A stretch of 12,474 nucleotides of DNA from an uncultured Lachnospiraceae bacterium. Its GTDB lineage: Bacteria; Bacillota; Clostridia; Lachnospirales; Lachnospiraceae. This document shows, one piece after another, positions 1-6,946 of this stretch. A program made the translations under genes and the position numbers. Under the pieces are notes generated by a model, which saw only the letters and a list, made by a program, of their open reading frames with translations, was not told the origin of the DNA and did no database searches. The stretch spans positions 1 through 12,474 of the forward strand of contig CAJTTT010000052.1 of NCBI GenBank assembly GCA_910579285.1. The letters are read 5' to 3'. The first letter of the stretch is position 1; every line of letters starts with the position of its first letter.

Positions 1-16
1 AGTCCCTCTATCCACC
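1..16 (+). tRNA. 3' end of tRNA-His (partial, cut by window edge)
   Basis: The first bases read as the end of a T loop (AGT), a T-stem strand (CCCTC), an acceptor strand (TATCCAC) and an unpaired C, followed by TTTT. A C discriminator after a strand able to pair with GTGGATA, leaving an extra 5' G opposite it, is the hallmark of tRNA-His. The position just before tRNA-Gln and tRNA-Lys fits the His-Gln-Lys cluster common in Firmicutes. No CCA is encoded. The anticodon lies outside the window, so identity is inferred. Confidence 0.6.
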
Positions 17-79
17 TTTTATGCGCAGAGGTGCGTAATGTATATCGCTGCTTTGCAGCACGCACCCCGCGCGGCGAGT

Positions 80-97
80 GGGAAGAGTCCTCTTCCC
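80..97. other. Perfect hairpin in the tRNA-His/tRNA-Gln spacer
   Basis: GGGAAGAG and CTCTTCCC are perfect inverted complements separated by two bases. A second small hairpin (GCTGC-TTT-GCAGC) lies at about 48-60. Neither is followed by a T-run, so they are not simple terminators. They may be tRNA precursor processing structures. I see no gene in the 17-145 spacer; the short ORFs across it overlap the tRNA genes. Confidence 0.4.
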
Positions 98-145
98 GGC
101 TCGATTGTGAGCGTGCGGAGCACAGCCTGCCTTGTTTACCAATAA

Positions 146-217
146 TGGGCTATCGCCAAGGGGTAAGGCACAGGACTTTGACTCCTGCATTCGCTGGTTC
201 AAATCCAGCTAGCCCAG
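146..217 (+). tRNA. tRNA-Gln (anticodon UUG)
   Basis: A 72-nt cloverleaf. The acceptor stem pairs TGGGCTA (146-152) with TAGCCCA (210-216), with G217 as discriminator as is usual for tRNA-Gln. The anticodon stem CAGGA/TCCTG encloses the loop CTTTGAC, giving anticodon TTG, which reads CAA. The T arm is GCTGG-TTCAAAT-CCAGC. No CCA is encoded, so the tail must be added enzymatically. It probably belongs to one transcript with tRNA-His upstream and tRNA-Lys four bases downstream. Confidence 0.97.
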
Positions 218-221
218 TTAA

Positions 222-294
222 GGATCACTAGCTCAGTCGGTAGAGCACCTGACTTTTAATCAGGTTGTCGGGGGTTCGAATCCCCCGTGGTTCA
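222..294 (+). tRNA. tRNA-Lys (anticodon UUU)
   Basis: A 73-nt cloverleaf. The acceptor GGATCAC pairs with GTGGTTC (two G-U wobbles), with A294 as discriminator. The anticodon stem CTGA/TCAG closes a loop CTTTTAA with anticodon TTT. The T arm is GGGGG-TTCGAAT-CCCCC. No CCA is encoded; CTA follows. The last 15 bases, from within the T arm onward, are the start of the 64-bp direct repeat that follows, so the tRNA 3' end is present three times. Confidence 0.97.
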
Positions 295-428
295 CTAAAA
301 GGAATCCTCAGAGTAAATCGGGGATTCGAACCCCCAGGGCGACATCCCCCGTGGTTCACTAAAAGGAATCCTCAGAGTAAATCGGGGATTCGAACTCCCA
401 GGGCGACATCCCCCGTGGTTCACTAAAA
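280..428 (+). repeat. 64-bp tandem repeat built from the tRNA-Lys 3' end
   Basis: Two complete 64-bp units (280-343 and 344-407) and a partial third (408-428). The units differ at one base (C332 versus T396). Each begins with the last 15 bases of tRNA-Lys (T-arm strand and acceptor, ending GTGGTTCA) plus CTAAAA. Each unit also contains GGGGATTCGAACCCC, which on the opposite strand reads as a T arm (GGGGTTCGAATCCCC). There are no intact extra tRNAs, because only the 3' end is copied. Reiterated tRNA 3' ends are typical of integrase attachment sites, but no integrase is in the window. Local slippage duplication is the alternative. Confidence 0.85.
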
Positions 429-444
429 TTTCATAGTTCTACAG

Positions 445-460
445 ATGGAAACGTTTGCAT
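445..460. promoter_or_regulatory. LacI-family / cre-like operator palindrome
   Basis: ATGGAAACGTTTGCAT is an almost perfect palindrome around a central CG, with one mismatched base pair. It fits the catabolite-responsive-element consensus WTGNAANCGNWWNCA at every position, and central-CG palindromes of this sort are the usual sites of LacI-family proteins. The bound protein could be CcpA or the LacI-ribokinase regulator encoded downstream. It lies about 270 bp before that start codon and upstream of a terminator, so which promoter it controls is unclear. Confidence 0.6.
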
Positions 461-513
461 GCGGCAGTTTTGCGTGTGGAACGTTCTCTTTTTTTGTGTG
501 GAAAGAGCGTATG

Positions 514-540
514 GCGTGACAGATTTTTTGTCACGCTTTT
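514..540 (+). terminator. Rho-independent terminator after the tRNA cluster
   Basis: GCGTGACA (514-521) pairs perfectly with TGTCACGC (529-536) around a T-rich 7-base loop and is followed by TTTT. It most likely ends the tRNA-His-Gln-Lys transcript. It could instead act as an attenuator if a promoter near the 445-460 operator reads toward the regulator gene. Confidence 0.75.
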
Positions 541-728
541 GTCATGTCTGATGATTTTTATGCAAAATAGACAGTGCAGTGGAGTGGAATGACCAACGAA
601 AGTGTTTTAGTAAATTGTAAAAAATTGTGAAGAATGTCGGAAAATAGTTTCGTTTATTGGGAATATTGTATAAAAAAGCGGGTGATGTTATCATTTAACT
701 AAATACTTCTGGAAAAGGAGGAACCTAT

Positions 729-2618
729 ATGAACATGAAAGAAGTGGCAAAACTCGCCGGCGTTTCCACTTCTACAGTTTCAAAAGTAATCAACGGAAAA
801 GATAAGGACATCAGTGAAAAAACGCGGAAGAAAGTATTGGAGATCGTAGAATCGTCCAATTATGTGCCATATCTCAAATATTTGGAAAAAGATAACTTAA
901 AGAACGCGATGATCGGGCTGATCATCCGCAGGAACCACCGGGAGCGGGAGGCGGTTGTCATGGCGGCGGAAGCCGCGGCCAACCGGCACGGATACCAGCT
1001 TCTGATCCGCTATATCGAGGATGCGGCTGAGATTTCGGAATGTATGGAGTCGATGGCGCGGAAAAAAGCGGCGGGGGTCATTTTGGATTCCGAGGAATAT
1101 TTTCCGGCGGGAAAACTGGAAAACCGTATCGTCTATCTCAATCAGAAAGAAGAATTTGACGAGCGTCAGCCTGTCTCCCTCTACTATCGCTTGTCGGAAG
1201 CGGGAAATCTTGCTGTGGAATACCTGGCGGGGTTTGGCCACAGGCGGATTGCCTGCATCGTGTACCGGGAAGACAAAAGCATGATAGAAGGATACCGTTC
1301 GGCCATGCGAGCCAGAAACCTGGCGATCCGAAACAATTGGATTTATGAGGGTGCGCATGCGGACGATGTGGAAAAGACAGGCATTGAACAGTGTCTCAAT
1401 GAAAACGTAACGGCGGTCATCTGCGGAAGGCGGGAAATCGCATGCAGTCTGTGCAAGGTGCTTCAGAGGAATCGAATGACCATTCCAAACGAGCTGTCGG
1501 TAATTGTGGTGGGTGATGATGCCCTGCTGGATATATTGGAGGACGGCATTACGGCGGTAAAACTGCCTGCGGAGAAGCTTGGAAATGAGGCGGTTGCCTG
1601 TCTGCTGCATATGATTAAGGAGGGAAAGCCGTCGGGGCTTATGAAGAAATTCAGCCCTGCCGTGACAGAGCGGAGGAGCGTCAGAGCTCCTATGTGCCAG
1701 AGGCAGGGGGACAAGATTGTCGTTGTCGGGACGATGAACATGGATATTACGATCGAGATGTCCCGCATCCCCATAGCAGGGGAAACACAGATTGCCAAGA
1801 ACGTGCATCAGTTCCCCGGCGGTAAGGGAGGCAATCAGGCGATCGGTGTGGGAAAACTGGGCGGACAGATCTATATCATCGGGTGTCTCGGCAATGACAG
1901 GGACGGCAGGCTGATTTATGAGAGTCTTCTCGATAACAATGTCCGTACCGACGGCGTGGTCTTTGACAATTCCGTCTCCACAGGAAAGGCGTATATCAGC
2001 CTCGACCAGAATGGAGAGAGCACGATCGTTGTCTACCGGGGGGCGAACCAGTGCCTGAATATGGAGCATATGAACCGATTTCGGCATCTGTTCCAGAATG
2101 CGAGATATTGTCTGCTTTCGCTGGAGGTGGCAGACGGGATCGCGGAATATACGATCCGATGCTGCAGCAGAAACGGAACAGAGGTGATTCTGAAGCCGTC
2201 TAATGTGGAGTCTGTCAAAGAAGAACTGCTGGAGCAGACTGCCTATGTTGTGCCGAATGAGAATGAACTGCACATGATTGTTCCGGGTCCGCAGACGCTG
2301 GAAGAGAAAGCGGGATGGCTGCGGGAAAGAGGAGTGAAGCATGTGATCGTAACGCTGGGAGAGCGGGGCTGTTATCTGCAGGATGACGAGCATTCCATGT
2401 ACTTCCCGGGGACGGGGTTTGAGGCGGTGGATACGACTGGGGGCGCGGATTCTTTTATCAGTGCGCTGGCAGTATATCTGAGCGAGGGCAGGCCGCTGCT
2501 TTCGGCCATACGTTTTGCCATATACGCATCGGGAATCAGTGTCACCAGGTATGGTGCGCAGCCGTCCCTTCCGGACAGGAAGGCGGTCGATGTATATGAG
2601 GATGAGATATTCGGATAG
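729..2618 (+). CDS. LacI-family regulator fused to a ribokinase (PfkB) domain
   Basis: A 629-residue two-part protein. Residues 3-60 are a LacI helix-turn-helix and hinge (MKEVAKLAGVSTSTVSKVING). About 60-325 is the periplasmic-binding-protein-like ligand domain (GFGHRRIA; IPNELSV; ending TERRSV). About 329-629 is a full-length ribokinase-family domain, clearly homologous to the next gene: GTMNMD, GGKGGNQA (364-371), VPNENEL, and DTTGGADSF (568-576). The catalytic-base Asp (D574) is kept, but the anion-hole Gly before it is Ala573, and the usual N/D-PAP is KPSN (489-492). The kinase half may therefore be weak or serve as a sensor. The start is supported by AAGGAGG seven bases upstream. It is first in the operon, 64 bp before the stand-alone ribokinase, with no terminator between. 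It probably represses the operon and responds to ribose or a ribosyl ligand (inference). Confidence 0.93.
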   Translation: MNMKEVAKLAGVSTSTVSKVINGKDKDISEKTRKKVLEIVESSNYVPYLKYLEKDNLKNAMIGLIIRRNHREREAVVMAAEAAANRHGYQLLIRYIEDAAEISECMESMARKKAAGVILDSEEYFPAGKLENRIVYLNQKEEFDERQPVSLYYRLSEAGNLAVEYLAGFGHRRIACIVYREDKSMIEGYRSAMRARNLAIRNNWIYEGAHADDVEKTGIEQCLNENVTAVICGRREIACSLCKVLQRNRMTIPNELSVIVVGDDALLDILEDGITAVKLPAEKLGNEAVACLLHMIKEGKPSGLMKKFSPAVTERRSVRAPMCQRQGDKIVVVGTMNMDITIEMSRIPIAGETQIAKNVHQFPGGKGGNQAIGVGKLGGQIYIIGCLGNDRDGRLIYESLLDNNVRTDGVVFDNSVSTGKAYISLDQNGESTIVVYRGANQCLNMEHMNRFRHLFQNARYCLLSLEVADGIAEYTIRCCSRNGTEVILKPSNVESVKEELLEQTAYVVPNENELHMIVPGPQTLEEKAGWLRERGVKHVIVTLGERGCYLQDDEHSMYFPGTGFEAVDTTGGADSFISALAVYLSEGRPLLSAIRFAIYASGISVTRYGAQPSLPDRKAVDVYEDEIFG

Positions 2619-2666
2619 AGGCTTCTTTCGCGTGAATGACAGGTAAAAAAGGATGACGATGAAGAG

Positions 2667-2685
2667 AAAGGGGTGAGGCAGGTTG
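2667..2685 (+). promoter_or_regulatory. Ribosome binding site and TTG start of the ribokinase gene
   Basis: The purine-rich AAAGGGGTGAGG lies just before TTG at 2683. The nearby ATG at 2660 hits a stop after five codons, and the GTG at 2673 is in another frame. The protein family starts at exactly MKKIVVIG, so the weak TTG is the real start codon. It may lower translation of the kinase relative to its neighbours. Confidence 0.7.
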
Positions 2686-3615
2686 AAAAAAATAGTAGTA
2701 ATCGGCAGTCTCAACATGGACTTTGTGATTGAAACGCCTCACAGGCCGAGAGGCGGTGAGACTGTCCAGGGCAGCAGCGTTTCACAGGTACCGGGAGGCA
2801 AGGGCGCGAACCAGGCGTACGCGGCCGGTAAACTGGGCGGTGATGTCCGCATGATCGGTGCGGTCGGGGACGACGGACCGGGTGAGGCTTTGAAGGGCAA
2901 TCTGGAGAGAGCCGGCGCAGACACAGAAGGGATTGCAACGATTTCCGGGGAGGCGACCGGGCAGGCGTTTATCACGGTGGATGAGAGCGGCGAAAATTCA
3001 ATTGTGATTATCGCGGGAACCAACGCCTGCGTGACGAGGGAGCTGATTCAGCGCAGCATCCGGCACATTCAGGAGAGTGATATCGTGATTATGCAGCTGG
3101 AGATTCCGCTCGATACGGTGGAATATGTGAAGGACCTGGCGGTGAGTCTCGGGAAAGTGGTGATTCTGGATCCGGCGCCGGCCAGGGCGGATCTGCCGGA
3201 CAGTCTCTGGAAAGATGTGGACTTTATTAAGCCGAACGAGACGGAGCTTGCCATTTTAACCGGGCGGCAGATCAACAGCCGGGAAGAGATCGAGGCGGGC
3301 GCCAGGCAGATGCTGGAAAAGGGCGTGAAACATGTGATCGTCACGCTGGGCGGGGAGGGATGTCTTCTTGCAGCAGACGAAAGCATGGCATGGTTTCCCA
3401 CAAAAAAGGTGCAGGCAGTCGACACCACTGCCGCGGGAGACTGCTTCACGGCGGCATTTGCCCTGGCGCTGAGTAAGGGAGAAAGCTGTGAGGAGGCGAT
3501 ACGGTTTGGGCAGAGTGCATCGGCCATCGCCGTGACGAGAAAAGGAGCCCAGACGTCCATTCCCACCCTGGAAGAAGTGCTTGCGGGGGAGGACGGGAAG
3601 CCGGGACGAACATAG
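2683..3615 (+). CDS. rbsK: Ribokinase
   Basis: A 310-residue cytoplasmic PfkB-family sugar kinase of normal ribokinase length, predicted to convert ribose plus ATP to ribose 5-phosphate for the pentose phosphate pathway or PRPP synthesis. The sugar-site motifs are intact: NMD (11-13), GGKGANQA (38-45) and MQLE. DPAPA (163-167) and KPNETEL follow, then the catalytic DTTAAGDCF with anion-hole Gly252 and catalytic Asp253, and the C-terminal monovalent-cation/nucleotide region AVTRKGAQTSIP. Unlike the kinase half of the preceding regulator, all key residues are canonical. It starts at TTG. It lies between the regulator and a nucleoside hydrolase (23 bp to the next gene), which fits a role in using ribose released from nucleosides. 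Close relatives such as deoxyribokinase cannot be excluded. Confidence 0.93.
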   Translation: MKKIVVIGSLNMDFVIETPHRPRGGETVQGSSVSQVPGGKGANQAYAAGKLGGDVRMIGAVGDDGPGEALKGNLERAGADTEGIATISGEATGQAFITVDESGENSIVIIAGTNACVTRELIQRSIRHIQESDIVIMQLEIPLDTVEYVKDLAVSLGKVVILDPAPARADLPDSLWKDVDFIKPNETELAILTGRQINSREEIEAGARQMLEKGVKHVIVTLGGEGCLLAADESMAWFPTKKVQAVDTTAAGDCFTAAFALALSKGESCEEAIRFGQSASAIAVTRKGAQTSIPTLEEVLAGEDGKPGRT

Positions 3616-3638
3616 ACAAGTGTGGAAAGGAGCGGGGC

Positions 3639-4598
3639 ATGAAAAAAATAATTATTGACACGGATCCGGGTATTGATGACGCGATAGCGATTCTGCTGGC
3701 GCTGGCGGCCCGGGAGGAGCTGGAAGTGCAGGCGTTGACGACTGTCAACGGAAATGTGGATATCGAGAAGGTGACTCAGAACGCGTGTAAAATACTGGAA
3801 GTGGCCGGGAGAATGGACATCCCGGTATATAAGGGGAATGCGAAACCGCTGGAGCGTCCCAGGGATCACTGCGAAGAGTTCCACGGCGACGACGGTCTGG
3901 GGAATCTGGGCATGAAGGATTCGGAGAAACAGATCGAGGAGGAGCACGCGGTAGACTTTCTGATCCGTAAGGCGAGAGAAGAGAAAGGGGAGCTGATCCT
4001 CGTTCCCATCGGCCCGCTGACCAATATCGCACAGGCTGTGCGCCAGGATCCCGAATTTGTACACAACGTCAGGGAGCTTGTGATCATGGGCGGTGCGGAG
4101 CACGGCGGGAACATGTCGCCCCACGCGGAATTTAATTTCTGGACGGACCCGGAGGCGGCGAAGATTGTTTTTGGGGCAGGTTTTGAGAAGGTGACAATGA
4201 TCGGGCTGGATGCGACATCCTACGTCTTTTTAAGCCCGACGCTGCGGGAACTTTTGTATCTGATCAATACGCCGGTTTCCCGGTTTATCCACAAAATGAC
4301 ACGCGCTTATGCGGACGGTCACTGGGAGATCGAGAAGAAACTTGGGTGCGAGCTGTGCGATGTGCTGACAATCGCTTATCTTCTCGACGAGTCTGTGGCG
4401 GAGACGGTGGACGCGTTCGTCGATGTGGAGACGAGCGGACTGTGTGACGGCGCATCTGTCGTGTACCGCACCTTCTATTACCCGGATAAAAAGAAGAACT
4501 GTCAGGTGGCGGTGAAGGCGGACACGAAGAAGTTCTTTGAGATTTTCTTCCGATATTTGTTCCCAGAGTATCTGGAGGCTGCATCCAGGGAGCTGTGA
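3639..4598 (+). CDS. Nucleoside hydrolase (IunH/Rih family), Cys-type active site
   Basis: A 319-residue protein of the inosine-uridine nucleoside hydrolase family, which splits the N-glycosidic bond of ribonucleosides to base plus ribose in the cytoplasm. The calcium/ribose site is clear: DTDPGIDDA (Asp7, 9, 13, 14), HGDDGLGN, GPLTNIA, EFN (164-166) followed by DPEAA, and Asp241. At the position where the well-studied enzymes have a catalytic His just before that Asp (LHDP), this protein has Cys240 (LCDV). That matches the less characterised group III of the family, so the preferred base cannot be read off. AAAGGAG lies six bases before the ATG. Position in the operon next to ribokinase and an ECF transporter supports nucleoside or other ribosyl-compound salvage. 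Clostridial queuosine hydrolases belong to the same superfamily and are an alternative. Confidence 0.9.
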   Translation: MKKIIIDTDPGIDDAIAILLALAAREELEVQALTTVNGNVDIEKVTQNACKILEVAGRMDIPVYKGNAKPLERPRDHCEEFHGDDGLGNLGMKDSEKQIEEEHAVDFLIRKAREEKGELILVPIGPLTNIAQAVRQDPEFVHNVRELVIMGGAEHGGNMSPHAEFNFWTDPEAAKIVFGAGFEKVTMIGLDATSYVFLSPTLRELLYLINTPVSRFIHKMTRAYADGHWEIEKKLGCELCDVLTIAYLLDESVAETVDAFVDVETSGLCDGASVVYRTFYYPDKKKNCQVAVKADTKKFFEIFFRYLFPEYLEAASREL

Positions 4599-4670
4599 GT
4601 CGGGAAGGAATACAGGCACAGGAAAACATGTGACAGGTAAGATACAGGAAAAAGAAAAGGAGAGAAAACA

Positions 4671-5294
4671 ATGACAGAGAAAAAAGGTATCAAAGCAGAC
4701 TTTAACTTAATTACCATATTAATCATTCCCATCGCGATCGCCGTGAACTTTATCTGCGGAAATCTGGTGCTCACGCTGAAACTGCCGCTTTATCTGGACA
4801 GCATCGGTACGTTTCTGGTAGCGATCCTGGCCGGACCGTGGGTAGGAGCCCTGACCGGGCTGTTGAGTATTGCGATTAACTCCATTGCGGATCCGTCGCT
4901 TCTGCCCTTCGCTTTGATTGCGGGCGTGCTCGGCGGGGTGACCGGCATTTTTGCGCGCAAGGGGATGTTCACGAAATTCTGGAAATTTATTGTCTCCGCG
5001 ATTGTGGCTTCGGTGGTTGCGGTGATTATGAGCGTAATCGTCAGCTATGTGTTCTTTGGCGGATTTGATACGAGCGGAAACTCTATTCTGATTGCAGGCA
5101 TGATATCTGCAGGGGTTCCCTTCTGGCCGGCTCAGGTGATTGGAAACTTTATTTCTGAGGTGCCGGACAAGTTCCTCTCCCTGCTCGTGCCCTATCTGGT
5201 GATCAGAGGGATGTCAGACCGATATCTGTACAAATTTTCCAACGGGCATGTGTTTATTGACGCCAGAAAGGCGGAAAAAGAGAATACAAACTAA
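4671..5294 (+). CDS. ECF transporter substrate-binding (S) component, predicted nucleoside/ribosyl uptake
   Basis: A 207-residue, very hydrophobic integral membrane protein with about six predicted helices, including roughly residues 13-33, 43-73, 77-94, 103-127 and 135-155. The short basic N terminus, the YLDSIGTFLVAILAGPWVGALTG segment in the first third (motif at about 41-63) and the size are those of ECF S components, which bind substrate within the membrane and dock on the T subunit. It is followed immediately by T, A and A' genes, making a dedicated (group I) ECF system. Substrate is inferred only from the upstream hydrolase and ribokinase: a nucleoside, ribose or a modified nucleoside. 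I do not recognise it as a RibU, ThiT, BioY or QueT type. AAAGGAG lies eight bases before the ATG. Confidence 0.82.
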   Translation: MTEKKGIKADFNLITILIIPIAIAVNFICGNLVLTLKLPLYLDSIGTFLVAILAGPWVGALTGLLSIAINSIADPSLLPFALIAGVLGGVTGIFARKGMFTKFWKFIVSAIVASVVAVIMSVIVSYVFFGGFDTSGNSILIAGMISAGVPFWPAQVIGNFISEVPDKFLSLLVPYLVIRGMSDRYLYKFSNGHVFIDARKAEKENTN

Positions 5295-5318
5295 GTTGTG
5301 AAAAATAGGAGATAAAGA

Positions 5319-6089
5319 GTGAAAAATATGGAAAACAAACGAAAGGGCATCAAGTCGTGGAATCCTCTGACGAGCCTGTATCTGATCATTGTCCTGGCCG
5401 TCGTTTCGATCCTGTTTGACTTTCGGATTACGCTGCTTACAGTGGCGCTGATGATCGTGCTGGCGGCGGTATCCGGGGAGGGGGCATCGTTTACAAAGCT
5501 GTGGCTGAAATCGCTGGTGCTTGTGTGTGTGATCTGCTTTGCCTTGCAGTCGCTGTTTATTCCGGGGGAGGACGTGCTCTGGAGTTTCTGGATTTTCGCG
5601 GTCAAACGGGAGGGCGTGCAGAAGGCGGTCGTACTGTGTTCGCGTATTCTGGGTGTCGGTTCGGCAATTCTGCTTGGCGGAAAGCTGATTGATATGAAAC
5701 ATCTGACGGCAGTGCTGGAGGAGAGAGGGATGTCGCCGGCAGCGACCTATGTGCTTCTCTCCACAGCCAACATCATTCCCCAGATGTCCAAGAAGATGAG
5801 CGCCATTCTCGATGCACAGCGTTCCAGGGGAATAGAGACGGACAGCAGCCTGTTAGTGAGGGCAAAGGCATTCTTCCCATCAGTGGGGCCTCTTCTGCTC
5901 AATGCGCTTGTAAGTGCGGAGGAGCGTGCCATCACGCTGGAGGCGCGGGCGTTTTCCGCGCCGTGCAGGAAGACAAAATTGCGGGAGATTGCGGACACAC
6001 CGAGGGATAAGGCGCTCCGCGCAGCGCTGATCAGCATATTGGTTTTGGCGATTGGAGGTAGGATTGCTTTATGGATAGCATTAAAATAA
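5319..6089 (+). CDS. ecfT: ECF transporter transmembrane (T) component
   Basis: A 256-residue membrane protein of the EcfT/CbiQ family, the scaffold that couples ATP hydrolysis by the two A subunits to toppling of the S component. Hydrophobic helices occupy about residues 12-75 and further segments near 95-115 and 235-255. The two short coupling motifs are visible at QRSRG (167-171) and LEARAF (207-212), forms of the family's Ala-Arg-Gly motifs that contact the ATPases. The GTG start at 5319 is chosen because AGGAG lies seven bases upstream; the in-frame ATG nine bases later would be too far from it. Its end overlaps the first ATPase gene by 19 bp, which indicates translational coupling. Confidence 0.9.
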   Translation: MKNMENKRKGIKSWNPLTSLYLIIVLAVVSILFDFRITLLTVALMIVLAAVSGEGASFTKLWLKSLVLVCVICFALQSLFIPGEDVLWSFWIFAVKREGVQKAVVLCSRILGVGSAILLGGKLIDMKHLTAVLEERGMSPAATYVLLSTANIIPQMSKKMSAILDAQRSRGIETDSSLLVRAKAFFPSVGPLLLNALVSAEERAITLEARAFSAPCRKTKLREIADTPRDKALRAALISILVLAIGGRIALWIALK

Positions 6090-6946
6090 CAGATTTGACA
6101 TACCGATACCCCACTGCCGATGAGGATGTGCTGCGGCATGTGTCCCTGTCGGTGAAGAAAGGACAGCTCTGCGCGGTTGTGGGAGCGAATGGAAGCGGGA
6201 AGACGACGCTGTGCAATGCGATTCGCGGATTTGTGCCGAAATTTTATAAGGGAGAGATCAGCGGAGAAGTTCTTGTCAACGGGAAAGATGTGCAGCGGGA
6301 GGAGATCGGCGTCACGGCGCTGGAGGTGGGATTTGTGTTCCAGAATCCGTTTACGCAGATCAGCGGCATTACGGACACCGTGTATGAGGAGCTGGCCTAT
6401 GGGCTGGAGAACATGGGGGTGGAACCGGCGGAGATTGAACGCCGCGTGGAAGAGATCATGGGACTGACAAAGATCGAGGCGTTTAGGGACCGGGATCCTT
6501 ACCAGCTCTCCGGTGGACAGCAGCAGCGGGTCGCGCTGGCGGCGGTTCTCGTTATGAACCAGGATGTCTTCGTCATTGATGAGCCCACATCCCAGTTAGA
6601 CCCGCAGAGCACGGACGATGTCTTTGAGATCATCCGGCTGATGAAAAATATGGGTAAGACGATTGTTCTCGTGGAACATAAAATGGAACAGATTGCGGAA
6701 TATGCGGATAAAGTGGTTGTCATGGATCAGGGACAGATTGTGCTCGAGGGCACGCCGGAGGAAGTGTTCTCCGATCCGCGATGTGAAGCGTATCACATTC
6801 GTCTGCCGCAATGTACGCGGATTGCGCTGGAACTGAAAAAAGAAGGAATCGGGTTTGAGAAGCTGCCTGTCACTGTCCAGGAGACCGTAGAGGCGATTCA
6901 GGCGATAACGGGCGCAGGAAAAGACGGACAAGAGAGGAAAGGGTGA
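6071..6946 (+). CDS. ecfA1: ECF transporter ATPase 1 (A component, canonical)
   Basis: A 291-residue ABC ATPase with every canonical motif: Walker A GANGSGKT (38-45), Q-loop VFQNP, signature LSGGQQQR (146-153), Walker B VFVIDEP with Asp170 and Glu171, D-loop QLD and H-loop VEHKM. A C-terminal extension of about 70 residues follows the ATPase core, as is usual in EcfA proteins. It is predicted to pair with the next gene product as a heterodimer bound to the T subunit on the cytoplasmic face. The start codon lies inside the end of the T gene, with GGAGGT ten bases upstream, and the stop overlaps the next start by four bases (GTGA). Confidence 0.93.
   Translation: MDSIKITDLTYRYPTADEDVLRHVSLSVKKGQLCAVVGANGSGKTTLCNAIRGFVPKFYKGEISGEVLVNGKDVQREEIGVTALEVGFVFQNPFTQISGITDTVYEELAYGLENMGVEPAEIERRVEEIMGLTKIEAFRDRDPYQLSGGQQQRVALAAVLVMNQDVFVIDEPTSQLDPQSTDDVFEIIRLMKNMGKTIVLVEHKMEQIAEYADKVVVMDQGQIVLEGTPEEVFSDPRCEAYHIRLPQCTRIALELKKEGIGFEKLPVTVQETVEAIQAITGAGKDGQERKG

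Larger units (their letters stand above)
429..728. other. Intergenic leader of the nucleoside/ribose operon
   Basis: This 300-bp gap holds no convincing gene. From left to right it contains a LacI/cre-type palindrome (445-460), an 8-bp palindrome GAACGTTC (479-486), a terminator hairpin (514-540), then an AT-rich stretch leading to the regulator gene. A possible -10 box TATAAA lies at 669-674, but no good -35 box sits at the right distance, so the operon promoter is not securely placed. TGAT-GTT-ATCA (683-693), between that box and the ribosome binding site, is a small inverted repeat that could be an operator half. No known riboswitch was recognised. Confidence 0.5.

Noticed and set aside
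280..428. CRISPR array
   Set aside because: The repeats are directly adjacent 64-bp units without unique spacers, derive from the tRNA-Lys end, and have no cas genes nearby.
344..428. Additional tRNA-Lys genes
   Set aside because: Only the T-arm strand and acceptor 3' strand are copied. There is no D arm, anticodon arm or 5' acceptor strand.
669..674. Secure promoter for the seven-gene operon
   Set aside because: TATAAA is a fair -10 box, but no acceptable -35 box lies 16-18 bases upstream, so it is kept only as a weak possibility in the leader entry.
541..728. Riboswitch in the operon leader
   Set aside because: The stretch is AT-rich with few stable stems, and I could not match it to a known riboswitch core.
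897..2717. A 606-codon open frame on the minus strand opposite the LacI-ribokinase gene
   Set aside because: The plus-strand frame has clear domains along its whole length. The opposite translation is rich in Arg, His, Ser and Pro with no recognisable motif, as expected for the shadow of a GC-biased gene.
3069..4124. A 351-codon minus-strand frame opposite ribokinase and nucleoside hydrolase
   Set aside because: It spans two real genes with intact motifs and has no ribosome binding site or recognisable domain.
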